Shown here: in pieces, positions 36,046 through 45,211 of the stretch
Numbering within the stretch: the first letter of the stretch is position 1
How the letters are laid out: every line of letters starts with the position of its first letter
Source: Bacteriovoracaceae bacterium
GTDB lineage: Bacteria > Bdellovibrionota > Bacteriovoracia > Bacteriovoracales > Bacteriovoracaceae
Length of the DNA: 64,000 bases
Direction: 5' to 3'
NCBI GenBank assembly: GCA_021737405.1
Contig: JAIPEG010000003.1
Location: 124,001 to 188,000, forward strand
The notes under the pieces: model-generated
Seen by the model: only the letters and a program-made list of their open reading frames with translations
What the model was told of the DNA's origin: nothing
Databases searched by the model: none
Position numbers and translations under genes: made by a program

Positions 36046-37347
36046 CTAATCTATTATGAGTGACTTAGACTCTCCAGCGGCCTCACCTTCATCCTTGGCC
36101 TTTTGAAGGTAGAACTTAATCTTCTCTTCTTCTGAGTCAAATTTCTCAACCTCATCTAAGATAGTGACGTCTTCAAGTAATTTTCTCTTCGACTCTTCTT
36201 CTTCTTTTATCTTTCGATTTAGTTTAGCACTTTCAGTTTCCCTCAACTTCTCTAAAATCGTAGAGAAACTAGAGCCGTAGCGTTCAAAACCATAGTTATA
36301 AAGAGGGTCCAAATAAACCTTGTCGTTCTTCCCTCTTTCTAAAAAGCGAATCATTTGATTTAAAAAATTCTCTGAGTCCTTTTGATGAGAAAAGGCTGAA
36401 TAGAGATAAACCAGACCTCCTGGTGTTAACTTTTCCCTATATTTTAACGTTTGAAAGGAGTTATAAAGAGGAATCGAACTATCTAACTCACTCTTTTTAT
36501 AACTGAGGTTATCAAATAATCTCTGGCGATATTTTTCGCCCATTAAATCTTCTAACTTTGTTCTAATTTCAATTGTGTAAATATCATTCCCAACTAATTT
36601 ATAAATTACTTCCCGATGGTATTGTATTGGTTTTCCAATACTATCCCCACCATCGGCTAACTCAATAATCCCTAAGTTTTTTTTATCCCAGTAACTAATA
36701 TTTAATAGTTTGCGCGGGAGAATCCTCTCTCTTACCGTTAAAATAAAGAGGTCATAAACCATTGAGGTTAATGGGACATCGTTATGAGTTATCCACTTAG
36801 ATATTGGAGGAGTCTCTAAAAACGATGACTGTAAAATATCCTTTTCAAATATATCTCTCCAAACGGCCTCTGCGCCTTTTTCTAAAATCATTTTCTCAAA
36901 GAGTGGGAGTTGAAAAATTTTATGGTGATAGAGTTCTAACTTAAAGGCTTTTTCTCTCCTAATGACCACTCTATTGATAACTTCATAGCTATAGTTCATT
37001 ACATCAAAACCAAAAAGATAGCGCCCGGCCTCTTTTTGAATAAAAGGAGCAATGAGAAAGGTTGGGTGGCGAACGGGAAAAGGAATGATGAAGTCATTAA
37101 AGTGAAGATTTTCCCAAAATCTGTCGTCATCAATAGTCAGTCCCATCATTCTAACAAGTTGATAATCTTGACCTGAATAAAATTTATCCGGAAGCTTAGT
37201 TAGTTTTAAAAAGGGACTATGAATACCTTCATGAATAGCTTCCTGATAAAAATGATAAGGTACTCGAACAGAGACAAAGTATCCTCCCGTAACAAGAATC
37301 AGAAACATAAGAGGAAGGATAATTTTCATAATCATGTTTTCGGACAT
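36046..37347 (-). CDS. membrane-anchored protein of unknown function
   Basis: A 433-aa protein with a single N-terminal anchor (residues 7-26) and a large, mostly hydrophilic, aromatic-rich extracytoplasmic region. The final 70 residues (KLNRKIKEEEESKRKLLED...) are a charged coiled coil. No known family. Start codons at 37347, 37335 and 37329 all fall close together without a ribosome site; the first is given. Confidence 0.7.
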   Translation of the reverse strand: MSENMIMKIILPLMFLILVTGGYFVSVRVPYHFYQEAIHEGIHSPFLKLTKLPDKFYSGQDYQLVRMMGLTIDDDRFWENLHFNDFIIPFPVRHPTFLIAPFIQKEAGRYLFGFDVMNYSYEVINRVVIRREKAFKLELYHHKIFQLPLFEKMILEKGAEAVWRDIFEKDILQSSFLETPPISKWITHNDVPLTSMVYDLFILTVRERILPRKLLNISYWDKKNLGIIELADGGDSIGKPIQYHREVIYKLVGNDIYTIEIRTKLEDLMGEKYRQRLFDNLSYKKSELDSSIPLYNSFQTLKYREKLTPGGLVYLYSAFSHQKDSENFLNQMIRFLERGKNDKVYLDPLYNYGFERYGSSFSTILEKLRETESAKLNRKIKEEEESKRKLLEDVTILDEVEKFDSEEEKIKFYLQKAKDEGEAAGESKSLIID

Positions 37348-37452
37348 TTAGGAGGAAAATTTTAAATATATGTTCTCTTTATAGGGCAAACTCTCATTTT
37401 TTTTTAAAAGGGGTCGAAAAGAGAAGTGCATATATTGTCCAAAGGATAGGCC

Positions 37453-38166
37453 ATGTTATTCAAAAGTCGTGAAACTAAATATATCGTTACACTCTGTCTT
37501 CTCATGATAGTGAGCTGTGATGCCCCCAGGACTGAAAGGCGAGTTGCTGCTGGTTCCGTAGATATGAACCTCTTTGGAAATCCTTACGGAACAACCTCCG
37601 GAACAACGACAAGTGGCACCACAACAGGGACTTCTACAACTGGTGGCGGAGAGACTGGAGACATTACTGTTCCAAATGAAGTTAGTCAGTGTAGTTGGTC
37701 AACTAATGGAACCTCAGGGTTTCAAAGCTCAGCTGTCCACTTAAGTCCTAATGAAGACAACGCTTCCGAAGGAGCTTACACCCTATGCCAATCAACCATT
37801 AACCCACTTGACGTCTATATTCAGATGAAAAACCCCATTGCGTCTGAACAAGTTTGCCTTATTCCAACTTATCATTCATCAACAAACTCAGTTTATATCG
37901 GAGAGCCTCGCTGCCTCTATGTTCGAAGCAACACAACTCTCTATAAAGTGAGTCTCATTAAAAATAGAAGTGGTTTTTCAACTTATCCTGTTACAGGTGT
38001 CATGATCATGAGAGATAAGGCCTATGAGTATGGAGCCCCTTTTTATCAGGTCATCCTTTCACCAGACGCTTATATCTTTTGTAGTCAATGGTTGGCCCAA
38101 TATGGTGACCCAAGCTATTGCATCCCTTTCAAGTCTGGCGGTCACTACGTCTACCATCAGTTCTAA
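37453..38166 (+). CDS. lipoprotein with Thr/Gly-rich linker, unknown function
   Basis: Signal peptide with lipobox MIVSC at residues 18-22 marks a 237-aa lipoprotein. After the anchor comes a low-complexity stretch (GTTSGTTTSGTTTGTSTTGGG, residues about 46-66), apparently a flexible spacer, then a Cys-rich globular domain with several disulfide-type cysteines (CSWS, LCQST, CLIP, RCLY, FCSQW, YCIP). AAAGGA lies before the ATG. No family known; the spacer-plus-domain layout suggests a surface-exposed protein. Confidence 0.78.
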   Translation: MLFKSRETKYIVTLCLLMIVSCDAPRTERRVAAGSVDMNLFGNPYGTTSGTTTSGTTTGTSTTGGGETGDITVPNEVSQCSWSTNGTSGFQSSAVHLSPNEDNASEGAYTLCQSTINPLDVYIQMKNPIASEQVCLIPTYHSSTNSVYIGEPRCLYVRSNTTLYKVSLIKNRSGFSTYPVTGVMIMRDKAYEYGAPFYQVILSPDAYIFCSQWLAQYGDPSYCIPFKSGGHYVYHQF

Positions 38167-38203
38167 AGAGTATTCATAAGAAAAAGTCGAATTTTATACT
38201 GTG

Positions 38204-39097
38204 CTAATTTTTGAGATTACCACTGATAAGCTCACCTCTGCGATAAGTTCGATAGAGCTCACCATCAACAGAGGGAAAACTGACGATAGGAACGAGAGCA
38301 TCGGTATTTTCCTGAAAGCCCTCTTCTATGCGCAGACAAACGATAAAATAATAAAAGCTAACCCCTTCACGGTCGTGGGCCTTTATATAAGTAAATATAG
38401 TATCCCCTTCTTCATCTTTGCTACTGTAGATCTCATCGGGCTCCATCATTGTAGGCTCAAAATATTGCTCATAGAGACTAAAACTTTCGATGGGAATATC
38501 AGCAGGGCTTCTATCTTCGATGAGACCTGCTAAATAAGCAGACTTCTTTCCTTCGACTTCCATTAAAGTCTGCTCGTCAATTTCAATATGCTTTTTCTTA
38601 TCTTTTACATCAGAGCTTGAATGAAACTGCTTAACATCCTCAATCTTCTTTCCCCATCGATAATTATCAATCATGCCATCCTCTTTTGAGGCAGAAGCTG
38701 AGATAATAAAGGACGGTTGATTGTCATAAGTCAGGCATAAGCACATCATAGAGAAGTCACCGTACTTATCATCATTAATTTCAACAATAAAAGAGTAATA
38801 GTGTTCACCACCATCAGCGATGAAGAGATAAACCTCATCGGGTCTTCTTAGAAGTTGATCCATAAAAACAGGATGACCAACGGCTTCGAGAATTTCTTCA
38901 TCTAATAGACTGTGCTGAGAGCGCCATTTTTTTTCTAGCTCTTCAAAATGATTAACAAGAGGCTCAAAGAACTTCTCAATACAAGTCTCTGAACAAAAAC
39001 CATTTTGGCCGTCATTTTCAACAAATAATAATTCATCTAACTTTTTAGAAAGTTTCTTACATTCACTACAAAAATAAGCTTCTTCAAAAAAACTCAC
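38204..39097 (-). CDS. zinc-ribbon protein with two similar nuclease-fold-like segments
   Basis: A 297-aa cytoplasmic protein. C10, C13, C35 and C39 form a probable zinc ribbon. Two later segments look alike: PDEVY at residues 86-90 followed by YYSFIVEIND, and PDEIY at 220-224 followed by TYIKAHDREG, FYYFIVCLRI and TYRRGEL. The 'PDE-aromatic, then strand pairs' pattern recalls the PBECR (barnase-EndoU-colicin E5/D-RelE) nuclease families, though I cannot confirm catalytic residues. The linker 150-180 is Lys/Asp-rich. Start is GTG at 39097, with AAGGA upstream; the ATG two bases on the 5' side is out of frame. Confidence 0.7.
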   Translation of the reverse strand: MSFFEEAYFCSECKKLSKKLDELLFVENDGQNGFCSETCIEKFFEPLVNHFEELEKKWRSQHSLLDEEILEAVGHPVFMDQLLRRPDEVYLFIADGGEHYYSFIVEINDDKYGDFSMMCLCLTYDNQPSFIISASASKEDGMIDNYRWGKKIEDVKQFHSSSDVKDKKKHIEIDEQTLMEVEGKKSAYLAGLIEDRSPADIPIESFSLYEQYFEPTMMEPDEIYSSKDEEGDTIFTYIKAHDREGVSFYYFIVCLRIEEGFQENTDALVPIVSFPSVDGELYRTYRRGELISGNLKN

Positions 39098-39123
39098 ATT
39101 TAATCCTTAGTCAAAAGACTATC

Positions 39124-40053
39124 CTAAATGTTAAAGCTCAATCCGGCAAAGATTCCATTGCCGTAAGCCCCTTCTAAATTCCATAGTCTTGCTTGAGTTA
39201 AATTACTATCTTTAAGTCTCTTGGTTCGAAACTTTGCCCCCAAAGTGAGGTCAACAAGTGGAGTTATTTTTAATTGTAACTGCGGTTTTACTGTACTAAA
39301 GCTAACTTTTTCTTGAAGCCTTAAAGCAGCCCCAGAGTCATCACTGCTCTCAATACTATAAGTAGAACCTTCTATTAAAAAACGAATATCTGGACTTACG
39401 ACCCAACCAAGTGAGGCGCTAAGTTTTGAAATATTTCCAATGGCCATTTCATTCGCCACACCACTACCAGTTAAACGAACCTCGTAACCTAATCCTAAAG
39501 CAACATTATAGAAACGTTTGGCGGTAGAAATTCCGACTAACTGATCCGTTCTTTCTGTGGCAAAATCAGAATTACTCTGACCAAGGCTTATACCACCGTA
39601 TAGATCAATTGTGGCCAAATCACTAGGTTTACCAAATTGAAGCCAATTAAAACCAAGAATAATTTGTGGATTACCTTTTTGAAAACTTGTTCGCTCTGTA
39701 ACTAAGCTAGAAGAGCTACTCTTTGTTTGAAAATAACTCACGGCCATAAAAACATTATAGCGAGTCTGAAAATGACCTTCAAAACCCATGGTCTCGACTT
39801 TTCCACTTTGACCATCAAGCTCAATATCCTGAGTTCCATAGGAAAGACCTGTATTGAAACCCATTGGCTCTGAAGTATTACTACTTTGCTTTGGTTTTGT
39901 TACAGAACGACTTACAGGGGCTTTAGTAGCGACAGAAGAAGCTCCACTCTTTTGAGGACTAAATGCCTCTGCTTCCGTGTAATCAACCAGAGCATGAGTC
40001 AAAGGAGAGCAAAGTAAAATAAGGGCTATGAGAAAGTTTTTATTTGCAGGCAT
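39124..40053 (-). CDS. outer-membrane beta-barrel protein of unknown type
   Basis: A 309-aa protein with a signal peptide (residues 1-21, LIALILLCSPLTHA). Residues 30-65 are Ser/Lys-rich and disordered. From about 70 on, alternating strands (TGLSYGTQDIELDG, FMAVSYFQTKSSSS, PQIILGFNWLQF, ATIDLYGGISLG, ALGLGYEVRLT) and a final strand ending in Phe-Asn-Ile (GIFAGLSFNI) point to a transmembrane barrel. AAGGAAGGA precedes the ATG. No close family is recognised. Confidence 0.78.
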   Translation of the reverse strand: MPANKNFLIALILLCSPLTHALVDYTEAEAFSPQKSGASSVATKAPVSRSVTKPKQSSNTSEPMGFNTGLSYGTQDIELDGQSGKVETMGFEGHFQTRYNVFMAVSYFQTKSSSSSLVTERTSFQKGNPQIILGFNWLQFGKPSDLATIDLYGGISLGQSNSDFATERTDQLVGISTAKRFYNVALGLGYEVRLTGSGVANEMAIGNISKLSASLGWVVSPDIRFLIEGSTYSIESSDDSGAALRLQEKVSFSTVKPQLQLKITPLVDLTLGAKFRTKRLKDSNLTQARLWNLEGAYGNGIFAGLSFNI

Positions 40054-40306
40054 GGATTCCTTCCTTAAATTAAGTTTTCTTCCTGAAAATCATTGATCCT
40101 TAATATGTAAGGACACTCCGTTATTGTATCCTTCTCAAACAATATTTTCCAATCTAACGGTAAAATCAACTAAAGCGTTTCGATAAGGTATGTAAACTAT
40201 TGATAATCCAAAGGATAAAGGTCGGAAAAACCTACCCTGTACCCCAGCCTCAATATCCACAGTAAGATTTTAAGGGGTGTTATATACCAGCAATCAGGAG
40301 GATCAG

Positions 40307-40612
40307 TTGGAGTTCTTTCACCGTAATGACCGAGCAATAAAATCACTTGTTACTTTAGCGGCCCAAGGCTTCTATCCCCTCTTTGAAGAAAATTGGATGG
40401 AGCAGCTTTGGCAAGAAAAACCAAAAAACTTAACAGGTAATGAAAAGGCCAAGGCCAAAACTCTTTTTAAAAGACTCTGCGAACACAGGTCCCTTGAAAG
40501 GCAAAGAACAGTGTTTTGGTCCATGTGTGAGAATGATCGAAAAATTTTCATGAGGGCCTTTTTAAAAATGGTTGAAAATAGAATCCTAGATCAAGTTCCG
40601 GAGCTGCAATGA
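40307..40612 (+). CDS. small unknown cytoplasmic protein, TTG start
   Basis: A 101-aa helical protein without recognised domain, first gene of an operon with two overlapping successors. The start is TTG at 40307: AGGAGG at 40296-40301 leaves a five-base gap. An in-frame GTG lies 30 bases upstream without ribosome site. The body is charged (RLCEHRSLERQRTVFW) and looks DNA- or protein-binding, but that is a guess. Its stop overlaps the next gene's ATG (ATGA). Confidence 0.72.
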   Translation: MEFFHRNDRAIKSLVTLAAQGFYPLFEENWMEQLWQEKPKNLTGNEKAKAKTLFKRLCEHRSLERQRTVFWSMCENDRKIFMRAFLKMVENRILDQVPELQ

Positions 40613-40911
40613 GTTTAACGAAATCTTTTGTCATCCTCTTCTTTCTTGCCGTTATGGTATTTGCAGAAGCTAAAGCTGAATATCGCGTCTATCAATTTAG
40701 TGTAAAAGCACGCAATCCTTTTTCAATGGATCAGAAAACCCATGTGGTGACCTCGACTCTCGACCCGCAAAGCTATGTTGCCTATCATGGTGGAGAGACA
40801 ACGTTAAAAATTGATCTTGTAAGAAGCTGGATGTGTTTTGGAGACACTTCCAATAAACAAGTATGTAAACCTCCGATCGCAAGAGCAGGGGCATCAAAGG
40901 CAATTAATTGA
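40609..40911 (+). CDS. small exported protein of unknown function
   Basis: A 100-aa protein with a signal peptide (residues 1-24, FVILFFLAVMVFAEAKA). The mature domain is beta-rich with two cysteines (MCFGD, QVCKP) that could form one disulfide. It is translationally coupled on both sides: ATGA at its start, TTGA at its end. No family recognised. Confidence 0.72.
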   Translation: MSLTKSFVILFFLAVMVFAEAKAEYRVYQFSVKARNPFSMDQKTHVVTSTLDPQSYVAYHGGETTLKIDLVRSWMCFGDTSNKQVCKPPIARAGASKAIN

Positions 40912-42092
40912 AGGTTGAGGCCACCAAAAGCCAAATTGACCAAAATAAGAGTGAGCTAAATAAACTTATACGCTCGCAAAGAGGCGAAATCGCTGCTCGC
41001 CAACAAGAATTAAAAAATATCGACAAAATTTACCAAAAGAAGACTGAGGATAAGAGATATCAAGGTGAAGTTCAGTTAATGGACCTTCAAGAGAGAAATA
41101 TCAACCGTCTTAAAGAGGCCTCATCTGGTAAAGAAGAAAAACTCGAAGAAATAAAAAAGCAAGTTCTTGATACCCAAGAGCGTCTCATTAACGAAGAGGC
41201 TCAATTAAAAAAAGGCCACAGTGCTAAACTAAACTCTTTAAATGTTAATCACTCTGAAAAAGCACGAGATATAATCGATCGCTCTCAAGAAGAAATAAAA
41301 GACCTAAACTTTGACATCAATAACAAAGTCAAAAGTATTCAAAATGATACAAGTCAATCTTTAGAAAAAATTCGTCAAAAGAGTAAACTCACCATTGATA
41401 AAGTAGCCCACGAAAATGGCCTAAAAGTAACCGAAGCTCAAAACGGTCAATCAAATGCACTAAAAATTTCAGAAGCGCGTTTTCAAGCCTCTCTTCGCCA
41501 AGGAGAGATGGATCATAAATCTACCTTAACTCAACAACAATTAGATAATCAAAATGATATCCTGACAAAAGAGCGTATCCATAAGGACCGAGCTGAAGCC
41601 ACAAAAATGCACTACAATGAGCTCATTAAAGGTGAAAAAGAAGCCTTTGAATCTAAATATAAGACGATGATCACGGAACATGAAACAGTGCTCAATCGTC
41701 TTAAAGAAAAATTTAGTCAACAACTTAAGCAAACCATAGAAAGTAAGGCAACAGCTCAAAAGGCCCTAGATGATAGGCAGAGCGACGACTTTTATCATCT
41801 TAAAACTCTTGAGCCTCGAATAAGAGAGGATGAGTCTAATTACTATGTAGAAATTGAAGCACCCGCCCATGAAAAGGAAAACTTCAATTTAACTGCCGAT
41901 AAGCGTACGGTTCGCCTCTCCTTTAATCGTCGTTCAGAAAAGCGCTTAGATGAAGAAGGTGGTGGAGTTCAGACAACTCGAAAGTCCGAGACACTTACTA
42001 AGGAATTTAAACTTAAAGACATCGTCGATGATAAAGATTTAAAAGTTGCTTATAAAGATGGAGTCCTTTCCTATCTCCTGCCAAAAGCGTAG
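40908..42092 (+). CDS. coiled-coil protein with C-terminal Hsp20 (alpha-crystallin) domain
   Basis: A 394-aa protein without signal peptide. Residues about 5-305 are a nearly continuous coiled coil, Lys/Glu/Gln-rich. From residue 312 the sequence fits a small heat-shock alpha-crystallin domain: YYVEIEAPAHEKENF, RTVRLSFNRRSEKR, TLTKEFKLKDIVDDKDLKVAY and KDGVLSYLLPKA, the last two being the family's signature 'LP... A-x-x-x-GVL-x-x-xxP' end. The start is TTG at 40908 (AAAGG seven bases upstream), in a TTGA overlap. A chaperone tethered to a long rod is an unusual build. Ten bases later an App1-like gene begins. Confidence 0.82.
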   Translation: MKVEATKSQIDQNKSELNKLIRSQRGEIAARQQELKNIDKIYQKKTEDKRYQGEVQLMDLQERNINRLKEASSGKEEKLEEIKKQVLDTQERLINEEAQLKKGHSAKLNSLNVNHSEKARDIIDRSQEEIKDLNFDINNKVKSIQNDTSQSLEKIRQKSKLTIDKVAHENGLKVTEAQNGQSNALKISEARFQASLRQGEMDHKSTLTQQQLDNQNDILTKERIHKDRAEATKMHYNELIKGEKEAFESKYKTMITEHETVLNRLKEKFSQQLKQTIESKATAQKALDDRQSDDFYHLKTLEPRIREDESNYYVEIEAPAHEKENFNLTADKRTVRLSFNRRSEKRLDEEGGGVQTTRKSETLTKEFKLKDIVDDKDLKVAYKDGVLSYLLPKA

Positions 42093-42101
42093 AATAATCT
42101 C

Positions 42102-43283
42102 ATGAAGCGCCCTACTCTCGTCCATTTCTTGGCCATTATGACGGAAGAAAACCTTAACGTTAAGGCCTCAATTACTATGAAGGAGAATTTTATTTCCTCT
42201 CATGCTCCTCAAGGTTTTGCCAGAGAAGTCGCCCAAGGAATTGTAAGAGAGATTGAAAAAGAATTGCCAACTCCGCGCTTTCCCATTCAAGCCTACAAGT
42301 TACTAAGTGGCAGTGCTTTTCAAATTAAGTTGGTCGGAATTGATCAAGAGCAAAATGAAGTGTTTAAAAAGAATTTTGATTCGGACACTTTTGGAAACTT
42401 AACTTTTAAGATTCCTCTCTCAAAAGAGAAGAATAAAATAAAGGCATTGCAAGTTTACGAGATTGGTAAAGAACCTGGTTTAGAGCTACATCTTGGTACC
42501 TTTATTCCTCTTGTGATTACTAATCCAAAGAAGATAATCGTCTGTGACTTTGATAAAACTTTGGTCGACACAAAATATTCAACCACAAGTGACGTCTATA
42601 ACTCACTAACAAAACCTCTTGAATTCTTTCCCACTGTAACAAAAAGTGTCGACCTTTTAAAACGTTACATAGCAGAAGGCTATCACCCGTTTATTCTTTC
42701 TGCGTCCCCTCACTTTTATGAAGAGGCGATGAGAGACTGGCTTTATAAGAATCAAATCTTTACGGCGGGTATTTTTCTAAAAGACTATCGTCAACTCTTC
42801 AGCCTCTTTGAGTTAGACCTCACCCCTAAAGACTTAAAAGTACAAGGCCTCTACAAACTCAACCATCTCTTAGACATTTTGCTTTTGACAGGAATTCCTG
42901 ATGAATTAGCATTGATGGGGGATAATTTTGAATCAGACCCCATTATCTATCTTTCCTTAACTGCGCTTCTAAAGGAAACCCAAGATCCGTGGCAACTATG
43001 GAACTTCTTAAGGAAGCTAGATGCCTTTCAGATGAATAAGAAGCAAAACTCCATTTTACTCAATAAGATCTATCATATCTCAAACCTTCTCTCAGCTTGG
43101 AAGGATAAAGGTCATAGTGACACTAAAGTTAAAATTTATATCCGAAAAAAGGTTGCTGAAGATAAGATTGTAGTTCCCGAGAATTTGACTCCGTTACTAA
43201 ATCATATGGAACTTTACGAAGGACTTGCTCCTAGTGAGGCAATAGAGCAGGCTAAAATTCTTCAAGAATCACCTAAGAATTAA
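42102..43283 (+). CDS. App1/Lipin-like HAD phosphatase (phosphatidate phosphatase-like)
   Basis: A 393-aa protein with a C-terminal HAD-type catalytic domain: DFDKTLVDT (D149 and D151), ILSASPHFYE, and LMGDNFESDP (D274), like the DUF2183 catalytic domain of yeast App1 phosphatidate phosphatase and lipin LNS2. Such enzymes dephosphorylate phosphatidate to diacylglycerol. The N-terminal 140 residues look like a beta-sandwich without recognised motif. No signal peptide, so action at the cytoplasmic face is likely. It may share the transcript of the three genes upstream, which lies 10 bases away. Confidence 0.82.
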   Translation: MKRPTLVHFLAIMTEENLNVKASITMKENFISSHAPQGFAREVAQGIVREIEKELPTPRFPIQAYKLLSGSAFQIKLVGIDQEQNEVFKKNFDSDTFGNLTFKIPLSKEKNKIKALQVYEIGKEPGLELHLGTFIPLVITNPKKIIVCDFDKTLVDTKYSTTSDVYNSLTKPLEFFPTVTKSVDLLKRYIAEGYHPFILSASPHFYEEAMRDWLYKNQIFTAGIFLKDYRQLFSLFELDLTPKDLKVQGLYKLNHLLDILLLTGIPDELALMGDNFESDPIIYLSLTALLKETQDPWQLWNFLRKLDAFQMNKKQNSILLNKIYHISNLLSAWKDKGHSDTKVKIYIRKKVAEDKIVVPENLTPLLNHMELYEGLAPSEAIEQAKILQESPKN

Positions 43284-43290
43284 AAACCCA

Positions 43291-43521
43291 TTAACCCATA
43301 AGAAGGTTTGGAGCAAAGAGCACGATAAAGCCTATGGAAAAGATAAGGCCCATACGATGAAATCTCTTGAGGCCATCTGCTCCTGCACGTCCGGATAAAC
43401 CTTTGGTTAGTGGGAGCTTTAAAAAGTCAAAACCGACAATCTCAAGGTAAACTCTAAAGGCCGCGAGGCACATTAATCCAATCAAGACTTCTTGGTTAGG
43501 ATTCATTAAAATAGAGATCAT
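43291..43521 (-). CDS. small inner-membrane protein
   Basis: A protein of about 76 aa with two predicted membrane helices (about residues 12-30 and 57-73) joined by a basic loop (LKLPLTKGLSGRAGADGLKRFHRM). AAGGA lies before the ATG at 43521; a second ATG at 43527 lacks spacing for it. No family recognised. It ends eight bases from the convergent App1-like gene. Confidence 0.65.
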   Translation of the reverse strand: MISILMNPNQEVLIGLMCLAAFRVYLEIVGFDFLKLPLTKGLSGRAGADGLKRFHRMGLIFSIGFIVLFAPNLLMG

Positions 43522-43567
43522 AGACATCCTTATTACTGGGTAATCCTGATTTAAATGCTAGAGAATC

Positions 43568-45211
43568 ATGACAAAAAACACTGACTTCCCTATTCACTGT
43601 CTTATCGGAGACACTCTCGAGAACTTCTATCAACTAGGACTTCAAGATAAAGGTAGGCATTCTTTACTGTTAAACCACGCAACAGGTTTATTTCGCACTC
43701 GCTGGACCGGTCTTAATAAGGGGATGCAACAAGTTTTAAAAGCAATTTTAACCCCAGCAATCGAGCTTCATCCTCGTTTTAAAAAACGCCTAGAAGCCTA
43801 CTCAGAAGGTCTCGGAGCAAGGCCCTCAGAGGTAGCGATGGGTCTTCTCGTGCCAGAGATGATGTCCTTTATGGAAAAATGGATTCCAGGAGTGCCTCAC
43901 ACTCTTTTGGGCTGTAGTTCATATTTCATTTGGGATGAATCTAGGGATGCCTTAGTCCATGGAAGAACCCTCGACTTTCCCTTTCATGGAAGCTTCGATC
44001 TCCATGAAAGAGGATTACAAACAACACTTGATGACGGCCCCGTTACTTTTAGCTTCTCTTCTGCAGGTTTTCCCTACCCCTCTATAACGGCCATGACAAA
44101 AGAGGGCGTAACCCTCTCACTTCATCAAAAGTTTGGTAAAACTTTTAATTATCAAGGAACACCGATCTTTGATATTGCTTTTGAACTTCTCCAAAACTGT
44201 GGCTCTCGAGAAGAGACCATTCGATTTCTAAAAAAGCAAACCTCCATCACCTCATGGGCTTTTTATATGGGATTCTCCGGAGGCCAAGTTCTTTCAAGTG
44301 AAATCGATGGAGATAAGTTTGACTATAGTGTTCATCAAGCCGTTCCTGAGAAGTGCCTTTATTTTTGTAATGTTCGAGAAAATAAAAACTTGATATCCCA
44401 TGATATTCTTCCCTATGGCTTTCAAGCCTTTAATGAAATGCGTATTAAAATGAGGGAAAAGAAAATGCGATCCCTGGGGTTCAAAAAGAACACCGCCTGG
44501 ACCGCTGAAAAGCTCATACGCTTCATGGGCTTTGCTGATGAGCAGGAAAATACTCATTCTAGAGATTGGTTAGCGGACCCTATGACTCCCTCAACTCTTC
44601 AAAATATTTGTCTTATACCAGACAAGGAAGAGGCCCTTTTAATATCTGGTCTTGCACCCAAATTTTTTAAAGGGGAGGTTTTAAAAATTACAGATGCCTT
44701 TGGCACTCCAAAATCTTCCTTACAAAAATTCAAAGGCAAGACAAATACAAACAATTATCAATTAGGGCTCTATCATTATATGCAGGCACAGGTCGCTCAA
44801 GATAAGGGTGAATATCATGAGTCCTACCACAATATTCAAATGGCGATAGAATATTTTGGGGATAACCCCTACGCCACAATCGCTCGCTTCTTTTTTAATG
44901 TTTTTCAATATATGCACGAAACTCATCGAAAATCATTATCTCAGTTATTAACAGATTTCAAATCCCTAGAAGAGTGCTTGCCTCCCTATTTGCAAGACCA
45001 CAATACCCTTTTCATTGCTCGACTAGAGAAAATACTCAAAGGAAATACCACAGTAGGCATTGAAGAGATAAAGCACACGGCCTTACAGCGAATTTACGAT
45101 TTTGAAAAAAAGATGCCTCGTCTACTCTTTCACTCTTTAACTAGAGAACTGATGGCTCCAAGATTAGAGCTTCTTGATGTTATTTATCCCCACGTCAAAG
45201 CTGGGGAATGA
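43568..45211 (+). CDS. C45-type Ntn-hydrolase (acyltransferase/amidohydrolase-like)
   Basis: A 547-aa protein of the family that includes acyl-CoA:6-aminopenicillanate acyltransferase and choloylglycine hydrolases. The chain contains LLGCSSYFIW, with nucleophile C116, followed by VHGRTLDFPF carrying the Arg/Asp of the Ntn fold. In this family the Cys is exposed by cleavage, so residues 1-115 would be a propeptide. No signal peptide is seen. The last 150 residues are helical, with a tetratricopeptide-like look (YHYMQAQVAQDKGEYHESYHNI). The substrate is not known. Its TGA abuts the next gene's stop in TGATCA. Confidence 0.8.
   Translation: MTKNTDFPIHCLIGDTLENFYQLGLQDKGRHSLLLNHATGLFRTRWTGLNKGMQQVLKAILTPAIELHPRFKKRLEAYSEGLGARPSEVAMGLLVPEMMSFMEKWIPGVPHTLLGCSSYFIWDESRDALVHGRTLDFPFHGSFDLHERGLQTTLDDGPVTFSFSSAGFPYPSITAMTKEGVTLSLHQKFGKTFNYQGTPIFDIAFELLQNCGSREETIRFLKKQTSITSWAFYMGFSGGQVLSSEIDGDKFDYSVHQAVPEKCLYFCNVRENKNLISHDILPYGFQAFNEMRIKMREKKMRSLGFKKNTAWTAEKLIRFMGFADEQENTHSRDWLADPMTPSTLQNICLIPDKEEALLISGLAPKFFKGEVLKITDAFGTPKSSLQKFKGKTNTNNYQLGLYHYMQAQVAQDKGEYHESYHNIQMAIEYFGDNPYATIARFFFNVFQYMHETHRKSLSQLLTDFKSLEECLPPYLQDHNTLFIARLEKILKGNTTVGIEEIKHTALQRIYDFEKKMPRLLFHSLTRELMAPRLELLDVIYPHVKAGE

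Noticed and set aside
36046-37347. GGAGG just before the start of the 433-aa gene
   Set aside because: It lies on the plus strand and cannot serve the minus-strand start.
38201-38533. A 110-aa plus-strand frame opposite the zinc-ribbon protein
   Set aside because: Antisense shadow; the minus-strand gene has the Cys4 and PDE motifs.
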